Shown here piece by piece: positions 18,079 through 27,048 of a stretch of DNA of 64,000 nucleotides (position 1 is the stretch's first letter; each line of letters begins with the position of its first letter). The DNA comes from Bacteroidia bacterium (GTDB lineage: Bacteria; Bacteroidota; Bacteroidia; Bacteroidales; GWA2-32-17): contig JACREQ010000038.1 of assembly GCA_016218155.1 (NCBI GenBank), forward strand, positions 94,005 to 158,004, read 5' to 3'. The notes under the pieces are model-generated. The model had not been told where the DNA came from. It was given only the letters and a program-made list of their open reading frames with translations, and searched no databases. A program made the translations under genes and the position numbers.

Positions 18079-20871
18079 TTAAAATATCCCTTTATTGTCT
18101 TTTGTTTTTTTAACACCTTTCTCTATAACAAATAAACCAGACGTATATCTATCATAAAGCTCAAACAAAAATTCAATTCGTTTTGTTTCGTTAATGAAAG
18201 GTTGAGCACGGTAACATAAATCTACGGCTTTGTCTAATTCCTGATGTGCTTTTACTAATGCTGGGGGCATGGTTAATGGATCGTATAAATCAGCTAAACT
18301 GCTTTCTGGAAATTCTAATCTTTCATCTAAAACTTTTTGTGCTGCCTTTTCAATTTGTGCAATTTGTTTTTCTGTCGGATTTTCAGGCCAAGGATAATTG
18401 TTATAAACTATATCATTTGAATATCTTAAATCACTTTTAATCCTACCACAAACATGTTTAATCCATGTCATATGCATAAGTGAGGAAACAATACCAAAAT
18501 GATAAGTGTTGGCATTTGGAATTGAATTACAACTATCAGCAACAATAAATGTTTTATCAAAAAAACCAAAAGGAATATATTTTCTATTTTCAGATGAATG
18601 GCGTGGAATTAAAATATAATCTGATGTAGGTTGTCTATTCTCAGTAAATAATGTTGGAAAATCAGCCCATTTTATAGTTGCCTGTTTTGTACTTAGAAGT
18701 CTCATTTTTCTTACTTCATCAATTCTATGAAGAATTTCAGGAATTTTCTTTATTTCATCAGGTTTAATATCAACCAACCATAAACACCAACGTTGTTCAT
18801 TATGAAGAAATTCTTTTGCACTAACAAAGCGAAAAATGTATTTTTCTGCATGCATAGAAGTTTTTATAAGAGTCTCTTTTTCTTCATTTGATAATAGTAA
18901 ATTACCGCCATCAGTAGGTTGGCTTCCTTTTACCATTTCTGGAACATTGCAAATTGCTTTCTTTCGTGAACCTATAAAAAAGTCTTTTCCTTCAACTAAA
19001 TAAGGATTAATATTTTTTGCTCTTAATTCGTGTGGTTCACCTTTTATATCTTCATATTCATATATTAATTTTTCGGACGTGTCGAAATTTGAAAAACCAA
19101 CAATTACAACATGAACAGCGGCATTTCCTTTTGCTTCATTATTCCAACGAAACGTTCGATGTGCAAAATGTATTTTTATTTGATATTTGTTAAACATTTC
19201 ATTCCAAAGCACACCAACTTGTTCGCCCTGTACAATAGAATTTGTAGAAACAAAAGCACATTTTATTTCTTTTTTTTCAGAGTTATATGTTTTCAGATAT
19301 TGTGCTGCTTTTATATACCAAGCTGTAACATAATCCAAAACTCCCGAACCGTTAACACCAGCAAAGATTAATTCCAAATCTTTCTTTTGACTTTCGTTTT
19401 GTAAATGCTTACCAATAAAAGGAGGATTACCTAAAATGAAATGATATTTCGGTTCTTCCTTTTCCCAAGATAATGGTTCTATAAGACTTTGCCAATCTAT
19501 TTGCAAAGCGTTTCCATTTTTAATTGTTGCAGATTTTTTCAAAGGTAAACGAACAAAATATTCACCAAATAAAACACTTGCTTGCATGTTCATTTGATGG
19601 TCTATTAACCACATGGCAACTTGGGCAATTAAAGAAGGGAATTCTTCGTATTCAATTCCGTAAAATTTGTCAACGTCAACTAAAAAATAAGTGCCTATAT
19701 CGGTTACTTGTTGGCTTCCTAAAATGCTTTTAACAATTTCCATTTCAAGTAAACGCAATTCTCGATAAGCAATAATTAAGAAGTTACCACAACCACAGGC
19801 AGGGTCAAGAAAACGAAGAGTGCTAATTTTTAATTGAAGTTTTTTAAGTTCTCTTACGTTTCCTTTTGCTGAATTAAATTCTTTCCAAAGCCCATCAAGG
19901 AAAAGTGGTTTAATAAGTTTTAAGATGTTCTTTTCGCTTGTATAATGTGCTCCTAAATTTCGTCTTGCTTTTTCGTCCATAACAGATTGAAAAAGCGAAC
20001 CAAAAATAGCAGGAGAAATTTTGCTCCAATCTAAATAACAACATTCAAGCAGTGTTTGTCTCATGCCTGAGTCAAAAGAAGCAAAAGGCAATGTTTCTTC
20101 AAATAATTTTCCGTTTACATAAGGAAATGCAGCAAGGTTTTCATCAATATTAGTAAGACGATTTTCTTTTGGTAAATTAAGAGTATTAAAAATTGCTGCA
20201 ATGTGGTAGGCTAAATCGCTTCCGTCTTCTTTTGTTTTTTGCTCGATATAATCCTGAAAAATTCCTTTTTCGAAAATACTTGTATCATCGGCAAATAAAC
20301 AAAATAACAATCTTACCAAATAACGTTCTAAAGAATGCCCGGAATATCCGATTGCTTTTAACCTATCATGAAGCTTACCCATTAACATGGCAGCATCAAT
20401 GTTTACAGGATCTTCTTCTTTGTATGTGCGTTTTTGATAACCTGCGATAAAACCAAATAAATGAATATTCTTTACAAGTTCTTTTAATTTGAATTCTGTT
20501 GTTTTTTCTTCTTCAATGTCTATAAGCCGGAAAACATCAAAGTCTGAAACAAGTATATACTTTGGTATTTCGTGCTGTGGAAGTCCTTGTATATAATCTT
20601 TTGCTTGTGTTAATGCTTTGTCAAGGTTTTTGCCCTTGCTTTTCATTTCAATTAACAAATTGCCTTTCCATAACAAATCAATATAACCATCGTGTGCGTC
20701 AAGCTTTTTTACCTTATGTTCAAAGGTTGCAACCTTGCGTTGACTTATTCCAAACACATTGAAAAACTCATATAAAAAAGTTTTTGCTTCTGCTTCTTCA
20801 TTGAAAGCATTATCCCATTCTTTTGAGAATCGGGAAGCTCGCTCTTTTATTTCGTTCCAGCTTAGGGACAT
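18079..20871 (-). CDS. MmeI-like type IIL restriction-modification enzyme
   Basis: This single polypeptide cuts and adenine-methylates DNA at one recognition sequence. All parts are in place over 930 residues, the usual length. The N-terminal nuclease has D65 and E75-M-K77 (D-x9-ExK spacing as in MmeI), followed by a helical spacer, a gamma-class N6-adenine methyltransferase with DPACGCGNF at 356-364 and NPPF at 482-485, then a target-recognition domain (about 620-830) and a C-terminal helical tail. A single-chain enzyme needs no separate specificity subunit. No key residue is missing, so it should be active. It sits in a defence-rich, AT-rich segment. Confidence 0.9.
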   Translation of the reverse strand: MSLSWNEIKERASRFSKEWDNAFNEEAEAKTFLYEFFNVFGISQRKVATFEHKVKKLDAHDGYIDLLWKGNLLIEMKSKGKNLDKALTQAKDYIQGLPQHEIPKYILVSDFDVFRLIDIEEEKTTEFKLKELVKNIHLFGFIAGYQKRTYKEEDPVNIDAAMLMGKLHDRLKAIGYSGHSLERYLVRLLFCLFADDTSIFEKGIFQDYIEQKTKEDGSDLAYHIAAIFNTLNLPKENRLTNIDENLAAFPYVNGKLFEETLPFASFDSGMRQTLLECCYLDWSKISPAIFGSLFQSVMDEKARRNLGAHYTSEKNILKLIKPLFLDGLWKEFNSAKGNVRELKKLQLKISTLRFLDPACGCGNFLIIAYRELRLLEMEIVKSILGSQQVTDIGTYFLVDVDKFYGIEYEEFPSLIAQVAMWLIDHQMNMQASVLFGEYFVRLPLKKSATIKNGNALQIDWQSLIEPLSWEKEEPKYHFILGNPPFIGKHLQNESQKKDLELIFAGVNGSGVLDYVTAWYIKAAQYLKTYNSEKKEIKCAFVSTNSIVQGEQVGVLWNEMFNKYQIKIHFAHRTFRWNNEAKGNAAVHVVIVGFSNFDTSEKLIYEYEDIKGEPHELRAKNINPYLVEGKDFFIGSRKKAICNVPEMVKGSQPTDGGNLLLSNEEKETLIKTSMHAEKYIFRFVSAKEFLHNEQRWCLWLVDIKPDEIKKIPEILHRIDEVRKMRLLSTKQATIKWADFPTLFTENRQPTSDYILIPRHSSENRKYIPFGFFDKTFIVADSCNSIPNANTYHFGIVSSLMHMTWIKHVCGRIKSDLRYSNDIVYNNYPWPENPTEKQIAQIEKAAQKVLDERLEFPESSLADLYDPLTMPPALVKAHQELDKAVDLCYRAQPFINETKRIEFLFELYDRYTSGLFVIEKGVKKTKDNKGIF

Positions 20872-20929
20872 TATAAATAAATCATTTTAATATTATTGTA
20901 AATATTGCTATTTTATTTATTGTTTAGTT

Positions 20930-22834
20930 TCATTCATTAAATTTTAAAGTCTTATTATGTTTGTCATAAAAAGCACCAATTGTATATTTTGGAATATTTA
21001 ATTCTTCTGCAATCATAGATGTTGTCATAATTATCTGAAATTCTTTGTCCTTAAAATCGTCAGAGGAGGCAATTTCTACTACCTTTTTTTGAAAATTTTT
21101 ACTTCTTTCTTCAACCATTCCTTTATCTTCAACATTATCACAAATAATAAATTTAGGAAACCTAAAGTAATCAAGATTTAATGAAGCAAAGAAAATGGCA
21201 AACCTTACGCTATTCTTTAAAAGAACCATTGAACTTGCAGAAAAACGATTTCTGTTATCAAGAAAAAAAGTATTCCTAGCAAAATCAACTGTTACTTGTC
21301 TACCATCTTTAAATTTTTCTTCATATTCTCCATCACCTTTTAAAAGCTGTAGTGCATATTTTTGAATTACAGAATAGGCTTTCGTACCTTTTGTTCTCTG
21401 TAATTCCTCTAATCTATTTGTTTCATGATTGAGCCTATCAACACCACTTTTTAGAGCAAACATTTGTATTTTATATTCATCATAAGAATAAATTAGTTGC
21501 AATTGTTTTTCAAAAAACTCTATTTCAGCATTTAATTTTCCTTTATTTTCTAGAAGCTTGTCAAATTTATTTTCTGTACTACTTCTTGAATTATTGATGT
21601 AAATATCTATATCGTTTTGTGCTTTTTTTAATAGTCTTTCAGAATCTTTTAATTCTTTTTCTAATTCAATAACTTTTTCTTGTTTCTCATTTAAAATTTC
21701 AGTTGATTCTTTAATCTGCATTTCAACTTCAACTTTCATTCTAAGTAGTTTAGATTTTCCTAAATTTTCAGTTATTTCTTTCTTGCATAATTTACAATGA
21801 TTATCAGCTAGATTCTCTTCAATTTTTTCAAGACAAATTGGACAATATAAAATAGGGAAATTGCCTAAGATTTCTCTAGAATTTAGCGATTCAATTATCG
21901 CTTTTAATTTCATATTTAATACTTCTATAAATTCATTATTGTCAATAATATCAATTTTATTATTTCCGATGTTTGATAATATTGTATCAAAATTAATTTT
22001 AAAATTATTTAGGTTTTTCCGTAATAATTGAATTTCGTTTTTTGTGTCACCTGACTTAATTGAATCGACAATTTGTGAAGGATTTTTAAGTACTGTAATT
22101 GTCTTAGATAGCAGCTCTCTTTTTTCTTTAATTTTATCATTTATAGTATCTTTATTAAATTCAAAAGGAGAGTTTTTAAAAACATCTTCAATTGCATGAA
22201 CTTGTTTTTTTATTTCACTTAATTCTTTTTCCTTGTGGCGAAGCTCCATCTGAAGTTTGAGTAATTTATCATCATAAGTACCTAATAATAAATTTCCGAT
22301 AGCGCTTCTAATCAATGGAGAATCGAAATCCTCATTTTTCATCAAACAATCCAAAGCACTTAATTGATCAATATATAATAGCCTTAAAACTTGATTAAAA
22401 GTGATAGATTCTAAATTATCCGTTGAAACTTCAGGAAAATTCAACGTTTTAAATAATATTTGACTAAAACTTTCAGTTTTTTCTGTTCTTTTATATGAAT
22501 AAATATTCCATCCTTCAAAATTTGATACAATAGCTTTATTGAGTTCCCCCCAATAAATCATCATTGGACGCATTTGCTTACTTTCAATTTGCCTTTTTAA
22601 AGTAATTACAACATCATTTAATTCAACTTCAACAAAAACAAAATCACAATTACCAGCTTCAGGAAGCCAATCAATAAATTCACCACCTAAACCAAAAAAA
22701 ATAAAATTAGAAATAGTTGATTTACCGGAACTATTATCACCTCTAATAATATTAATGCCATTATGAAAATTTTCTTGATATACGCTTTTACCATCCTTCG
22801 TAACAAGAAGTTTATTTATTTTAAGAAAGCTCAT
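20930..22834 (-). CDS. ABC-3C-like SMC/Rad50-type ATPase with zinc-hook-like Cys cluster
   Basis: This 634-residue ATPase has Walker A GDNSSGKST (32-40) at the N-terminus, long coiled coils, two CxxC pairs near residue 330 (CPIC and CKLC, like a Rad50 hook or zinc ribbon), and a C-terminal Walker B-like strand KFIICDNVED. This layout fits the ATPase of ABC-three-component (ABC-3C) conflict systems. Its start overlaps the stop of the middle-component gene by 14 bases. With its two upstream partners it likely senses invading DNA or another cue and triggers an effector. The family call is from memory of architecture, not a search. Confidence 0.78.
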   Translation of the reverse strand: MSFLKINKLLVTKDGKSVYQENFHNGINIIRGDNSSGKSTISNFIFFGLGGEFIDWLPEAGNCDFVFVEVELNDVVITLKRQIESKQMRPMMIYWGELNKAIVSNFEGWNIYSYKRTEKTESFSQILFKTLNFPEVSTDNLESITFNQVLRLLYIDQLSALDCLMKNEDFDSPLIRSAIGNLLLGTYDDKLLKLQMELRHKEKELSEIKKQVHAIEDVFKNSPFEFNKDTINDKIKEKRELLSKTITVLKNPSQIVDSIKSGDTKNEIQLLRKNLNNFKINFDTILSNIGNNKIDIIDNNEFIEVLNMKLKAIIESLNSREILGNFPILYCPICLEKIEENLADNHCKLCKKEITENLGKSKLLRMKVEVEMQIKESTEILNEKQEKVIELEKELKDSERLLKKAQNDIDIYINNSRSSTENKFDKLLENKGKLNAEIEFFEKQLQLIYSYDEYKIQMFALKSGVDRLNHETNRLEELQRTKGTKAYSVIQKYALQLLKGDGEYEEKFKDGRQVTVDFARNTFFLDNRNRFSASSMVLLKNSVRFAIFFASLNLDYFRFPKFIICDNVEDKGMVEERSKNFQKKVVEIASSDDFKDKEFQIIMTTSMIAEELNIPKYTIGAFYDKHNKTLKFNE

Positions 22835-23303
22835 ATCGGTAGTCCATTAGATTAGTTCTTTGTTTTAATTCTCTTATAGAAATATTCTCAAAATACTCAA
22901 CAATTAATTTAATATATTCTGTTTCGTTTTTTGTAAGATCGGAGATTAAACCATCAGGAATTATTATATCTGAAAATTGTATGAATTCATTGTTATAAAG
23001 TTCTTTATCTATAAAACCATATGAAGTTAATGCTTTTAAAGCTAATTCTTGAACACTTTCCATTTCAGAAAATGTATATTTTGAATTTTGAATTCTATTA
23101 TATTTATTGGTTTCTAACAAATGTTTATATTTTGAATATTCTTTAGGAAGTACAATTTTTTTTATGTCGTTTAAGAATAAAAAATAATAATCATAAATTC
23201 TTAGTCTATCAATTTCATATTGTTTTTGATTCAAATTCTTAAGAAGTTTAAGAAAACGAATTATTGTATAATATGTGTCATAAACAGGGTGATAAATTAT
23301 CAT
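22821..23303 (-). CDS. ABC-3C middle-component-like protein
   Basis: This 160-residue helical protein has no catalytic motif. Its N-terminus (IIYHPVYDTYYTIIRFLKLL) resembles the start of ABC-3C middle components, which typically link the ATPase and the effector-associated subunit. It starts one base after the stop of the 192-residue gene upstream and overlaps the ATPase start by 14 bases, so the three are translated together. Confidence comes mainly from this fixed gene order. Confidence 0.65.
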   Translation of the reverse strand: MIIYHPVYDTYYTIIRFLKLLKNLNQKQYEIDRLRIYDYYFLFLNDIKKIVLPKEYSKYKHLLETNKYNRIQNSKYTFSEMESVQELALKALTSYGFIDKELYNNEFIQFSDIIIPDGLISDLTKNETEYIKLIVEYFENISIRELKQRTNLMDYRYELS

Positions 23304-23304
23304 A

Positions 23305-23883
23305 TTATTTCCATCTTATATGGCAATTGCCTGTTAAAAAAAACACCATAGCAGTAATATCGTCTTCATATAATTCAAGTACATTATTAACACCTAACAT
23401 TTCTTGAACGGGTTGAATAACTTTTTTAATTATTAATTCGCGTACTTCTTCTTTTGGAACACCATCGTTTATTGCGCCCTTAATATGAAAATTGAATAAA
23501 ACATATAGCCTTGCAAGTAGGAAAGCATGAATTTTTTGAGTTGCTTTTGACAAATTGTTTTCAGTTAATTTTTTATAATAGTAATCTTTCATATCTCTTG
23601 CCCACTTATAATCAGCCTGAAAACCAGATTCCTCTAATTTTTTTTCTAAACCAATTATTTCTTCGTCAATATTACTTGTAAAATGCTGAATCTTATCAAT
23701 AAATTCACGAAACTCAATTTCGCCATTATCTAGTTCTTTTTCAAATTCTTCAACAAGTTTTAAGTATTGTCCATATTTTTCAGTACTGTAGTTATTAATA
23801 ACATTAATATTACCTTTAGCTTGGTATTGATTAGCATCATCACCAGCATTTTGTGTCATTTCTATTTTTTCAGGTTCTTCCAT
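23305..23883 (-). CDS. ABC-3C C-terminal-domain protein with shared N-terminal motif
   Basis: This 192-residue protein has two parts. Residues about 8-32 hold a low-complexity motif (MTQNAGDDANQYQAKGN then INVINNY), and the rest is a helical domain (about 38-192) like the CTD that marks ABC-3C systems. The same short motif ends the small membrane protein encoded just upstream. Its start overlaps that gene's stop by one base (TAATG). I infer that the motif lets the membrane protein and this subunit associate. No catalytic effector domain is fused to it. Confidence 0.68.
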   Translation of the reverse strand: MEEPEKIEMTQNAGDDANQYQAKGNINVINNYSTEKYGQYLKLVEEFEKELDNGEIEFREFIDKIQHFTSNIDEEIIGLEKKLEESGFQADYKWARDMKDYYYKKLTENNLSKATQKIHAFLLARLYVLFNFHIKGAINDGVPKEEVRELIIKKVIQPVQEMLGVNNVLELYEDDITAMVFFLTGNCHIRWK

Positions 23884-24128
23884 TAATTATTATTTACAGT
23901 CATATCATTTCCAGATTGATATTGTCTTGAATTATTACCCGCTTTTTGAGACATTGTAATATTATTGGACTTCTTTTTTTTTGGTTTAATAAATAGGATA
24001 CCTAAAAGTACAACTAAAGATGCAATAGATGTAATTAATGGTTCAAAATCAGGTTTACATATTAACCATAATAGGCTACAAACAAAAGCAATTATGTCTA
24101 ATGTTAGAATAATAGTTTTCATATTCAA
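23883..24128 (-). CDS. two-helix membrane protein with the ABC-3C-shared motif (candidate effector)
   Basis: This 81-residue protein has two hydrophobic helices (about 5-23 and 31-48), a basic KPKKKK stop-transfer, then MSQKAGNNSRQYQSGNDMTV followed by NNN. That tail copies the N-terminal motif of the next protein in the operon. Small two-helix membrane proteins are common pore-forming effectors in conflict systems, so this may be the toxin arm, held or triggered through the shared motif. That is inference. Start could be Met1 or Met3. Confidence 0.62.
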   Translation of the reverse strand: MNMKTIILTLDIIAFVCSLLWLICKPDFEPLITSIASLVVLLGILFIKPKKKKSNNITMSQKAGNNSRQYQSGNDMTVNNN

Positions 24129-24207
24129 GAACTCTAAATTTGTTCTAAATGTAATAATAAATTAGTAATAATTAATAATTGTCATTACCTGTAATGTGGA
24201 TAAGTTG

Positions 24208-24654
24208 TTAGTTCATGTTTTTCTTTTTATTTAAATAGTCTTCTAAGCACTTTGTTTTGTATTTGTCAAAGTCATTTATTTGTTTAGATAAAGTTGGATA
24301 TTTTAAAACTTCAATTTTTGCTTGTTCCCATGCTCGTTCTTCGCTTGCATATCTTATATTCCAATCATTTTCATCTTTCTTGTTTATTGCACCAGATAAA
24401 TGATGACCAAATTCGTGAAATATTGTCCATAAAGTTTGTATAGGTATATTGTTAATAGGGTGAAGAGATATTCTAATGAGACATTTTTCATTAATAGTTT
24501 CATGTTGGGAAACAACTGAATCATCTCGAGTTGAAATTTGGCAACCACTATCATATATTTTTTGAAAAAGATCCTTTAAAATATCTCTATATTCTTCAAG
24601 ATTTCCTTTATAGCAAAATTCATTTACTCTTTGTTCAATTTTAAATGATAACAT
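24208..24654 (-). CDS. ImmA/IrrE-like zinc metallopeptidase
   Basis: This 148-residue protein has the HExxH motif IFHEFGHH (H80, E81, H84), followed about 25 residues later by EERAWEQA, which supplies the third ligand in ImmA/IrrE peptidases. Such proteases cleave a repressor or antitoxin, often beside phage-like elements. It is separated from its neighbours by short AT-rich gaps on the same strand. There is no N-terminal HTH, so the partner repressor, if any, is separate and not identified here. Confidence 0.75.
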   Translation of the reverse strand: MLSFKIEQRVNEFCYKGNLEEYRDILKDLFQKIYDSGCQISTRDDSVVSQHETINEKCLIRISLHPINNIPIQTLWTIFHEFGHHLSGAINKKDENDWNIRYASEERAWEQAKIEVLKYPTLSKQINDFDKYKTKCLEDYLNKKKNMN

Positions 24655-24738
24655 ATTTATATTTTATTTAGTTTATCATTATTTAACTTTATAATATACT
24701 AATGTTTTAGTGTGTTAGCGGTTGTTAATTTGTTTTAT

Positions 24739-25458
24739 TTATTTGAAACTGAAATATTTAAGAACCCCATTGTCCTTAAAAAGCAAAATTTCTCTTTCTG
24801 GGTGTCCAATATTTATTGCATGATTTTCAGGAATATTTACAAAATACTTTATATGTAAGAAAACATTGTCTTTTAGCTTAACGATCAATTTCTCCTTTTT
24901 AATATCATTAGGAATTATCGTACTGGTGATTTCGCTTATTGGGTCATTTGTGATATAAAATTCAAAGACATTTTTGCAGTTGGAATATTCTATAGGAGTG
25001 TCCAAAATAATTGCATTCCATTCATCCCTTATTAGATTTTCTGAGGTATATTCTTGATAAAAAGAAATTCTTTTCGATATCATTATAAAAAGCATTTCTG
25101 GTTCCGTTAATTCATCTAGTTTTATAGCATTTACCTTATAAAAGTCAATGTCCACATTTGATTTATTTTTGCATCGTAGATGCCTTTCACCACTTTTGTG
25201 AAATGAAAATTTAAGAGATTTGTATTCTTCTTCTTGGAGTTGAGTATCTATGAAAATGCCAAATTTATTATTATCTATTATAACATCTCCTATACCCTGT
25301 TGTCCTGAACATCTAATTTTTTTGAGAGATGAGCCAAGATAAAGTTCATCATTTTCATAAATAACAAAGAACAGTCTATTATGTTTTCCGTTTAACTTAA
25401 AAAGAAATCTCATATTCCTATCATATCTCTCTAAAAAGTCAGGTATATTTTCTATCAT
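24739..25458 (-). CDS. hypothetical protein, unknown family
   Basis: I do not recognise this 239-residue protein. It has no signal peptide or membrane helix. The sequence is a mix of short beta-strands (LFFVIYENDELYLGSSL) and charged loops with few long helices. It lies among orphan genes in the AT-rich accessory stretch, and its downstream and upstream intergenic gaps both carry the GTTAGCGGTTG-like repeat. Confidence 0.65.
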   Translation of the reverse strand: MIENIPDFLERYDRNMRFLFKLNGKHNRLFFVIYENDELYLGSSLKKIRCSGQQGIGDVIIDNNKFGIFIDTQLQEEEYKSLKFSFHKSGERHLRCKNKSNVDIDFYKVNAIKLDELTEPEMLFIMISKRISFYQEYTSENLIRDEWNAIILDTPIEYSNCKNVFEFYITNDPISEITSTIIPNDIKKEKLIVKLKDNVFLHIKYFVNIPENHAINIGHPEREILLFKDNGVLKYFSFK

Positions 25459-25719
25459 ATTAAAATGAACTTTTGTATTAATTTATTGTTTTCATGAATC
25501 GTCTTATTTTTTGTGTTAATAGTTGCTAACGGTTGAAGCTACGAAACGACGTGCATTTACTTGCACTCCGCCGCGGCGGAGTGTCAAACCGCTAAGAGTT
25601 TTATTTAATGTTAAAGTTGTCATATTGCCCATATCTGAACGTTGTTTTCATAGATGGTGTTACCAACTGGTCTTTATTTACGTCTATTCATATAATATTA
25701 GAATTACATTTACTTTCAA
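25459..25719. repeat. intergenic element with GCTAACGGTT-like inverted ends and a GC-rich palindrome
   Basis: TGCTAACGGTTG (around 25523-25534) and CAAACCGCTAAGAG (around 25586-25599) are imperfect inverted ends around a 20-base perfect palindrome, CACTCCGCCGCGGCGGAGTG, at 25564-25583. A related GTGTTAGCGGTTGTTAA occurs at about 24712-24728, on the other side of the gene at 24739. The palindrome is strikingly GC-rich for this surrounding sequence. Confidence 0.55.
25564..25583. repeat. perfect 20-bp GC-rich palindrome
   Basis: CACTCCGCCG is followed directly by its reverse complement with no loop. In DNA it is a symmetric protein-binding or cruciform site; as RNA the stem would be hard to close without a loop. 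Confidence 0.8.
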
Positions 25720-26199
25720 TTAGCAAGTAAAATTAAAAACCCACTTTCCATTTTGCCAGTTTTCGTGCAATTCACTTAGCTTGTTGCCGTCATAATCATA
25801 TGTATATATTTTTCTATTATAATTCACCCACTCGTTGTCTTTCCATTTCCGAAACAAATCTATTAGCAAGTTGTTTTTTTCGTCGTATTCGTAAATATTT
25901 TTATATCTATTGTACCAAATATTATTTACACAATATTCATGCAAGCAAGTAAGCATTTTCCCATAGCCATCATACGTATATGTATATTTATTATTTTGAA
26001 CCCAAATAAGATTATTCCAAGTTTCATGTAATATAATTAAATTATTTCCTTCTTTATCATAAGTAAAATTTATTCTACTTGAGTTTATCCATTCGTTGTT
26101 CTTTAATATTTGACATGTTTTTGTAATAAGGTTTTCATTTTTGTCTGTAACTATGGTTACGCTTTGATTACTTTCAATTTGAATTTCAATTGTCTTCAT
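25720..26199 (-). CDS. YD-like tandem-repeat protein without signal peptide
   Basis: This 159-residue protein consists almost wholly of about four repeats of roughly 38 residues. Each has a YxYDxxGN-like turn and a strand of the type LHENWxNxxWV (for example YTYDYDGNKLSELHENW). The pattern resembles the DUF3836-like or YD-type repeats of secreted Bacteroidota proteins. There is no signal peptide, so it is either cytosolic or a fragment of a larger secreted protein. It is 9 bases from the lipoprotein gene upstream on the same strand. Confidence 0.7.
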   Translation of the reverse strand: MKTIEIQIESNQSVTIVTDKNENLITKTCQILKNNEWINSSRINFTYDKEGNNLIILHETWNNLIWVQNNKYTYTYDGYGKMLTCLHEYCVNNIWYNRYKNIYEYDEKNNLLIDLFRKWKDNEWVNYNRKIYTYDYDGNKLSELHENWQNGKWVFNFTC

Positions 26200-26208
26200 A
26201 ATAATTTG

Positions 26209-27048
26209 TCAGATATTATTCATAGTGTTAATTTTACCATTTTTTAATGATTCGTTTTTCAAGGAATCATTTAGATACTTTTCATATTGTTTATTTGTAA
26301 TATATTTTTGGGGATAATAAAATATTCCTGGCTCTTCTATAAGGGTTGTAAAACTTTTATCAATGTAAAATCTTCCATTAAAATAATTTTCATTATCAAT
26401 AATAACAATGTTTAATGAATCATTTTCCCAATTAGCTTTTACATAATCAAGATTTCGAATTGAATAATTTCCAATCAAAGCATTATAATTATATGTTGCT
26501 CTGGGGTCTTCTTTTATATAATGATATGTTTTTAAGGTCTTACAAATTGATTTTTTTGGTTGACCGTATTTATTTGTATAAATTTTAATAAGAGATTTAC
26601 CATATTCTACTTTGTAATTACACTTTAATCCATTTTCGTATTTACCATCATCGCTTATTTCACGTGACCATATTAGTTTAATATATTCTAGCTTGTTAAT
26701 TGAGTCAAAATTTGGGATTACTTCTAAATGAAAAGGTAAAGTATCTAGAAATATTTCAAATGTCGTTCTTGTATAGATGTTCCTATTGTTGTCATAATAC
26801 TCTTTTTCAGAAAATATATTTTCTTTTTCATAGTAGTCACATAATAAACCATACTCAGTATAACTGATACCATAGCTAAAACCTAAAAATATCTTATCTT
26901 TTAGTAATAATAAAGAGTCCAATTTATCTTTATGGTTTATATTATTATTTGTTGGAATACTTTCAATTGATGCTGAATTATTATCACAAGATACATTGAT
27001 AATAAATATTGTAACCGCAGTAATCAAAAGATTAAAACCTTTTTTCAT
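26209..27048 (-). CDS. lipoprotein, unknown function
   Basis: This 279-residue protein starts MKKGFNLLITAVTIFIINVSCDNN, a clear lipobox signal with Cys21. The rest is beta-rich with no recognised domain. It stops 9 bases before the YD-like repeat protein and probably forms an operon with it. The 400-base gap upstream separates it from the virus-like module on the opposite strand. Confidence 0.75.
   Translation of the reverse strand: MKKGFNLLITAVTIFIINVSCDNNSASIESIPTNNNINHKDKLDSLLLLKDKIFLGFSYGISYTEYGLLCDYYEKENIFSEKEYYDNNRNIYTRTTFEIFLDTLPFHLEVIPNFDSINKLEYIKLIWSREISDDGKYENGLKCNYKVEYGKSLIKIYTNKYGQPKKSICKTLKTYHYIKEDPRATYNYNALIGNYSIRNLDYVKANWENDSLNIVIIDNENYFNGRFYIDKSFTTLIEEPGIFYYPQKYITNKQYEKYLNDSLKNESLKNGKINTMNNI

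Noticed and set aside
24700..25600. Integron attC sites in the orphan-gene stretch
   Set aside because: The repeats contain GTTAGC/GCTAAC but do not meet RYYYAAC...GTTRRRY at both ends and there is no integron integrase in the window.
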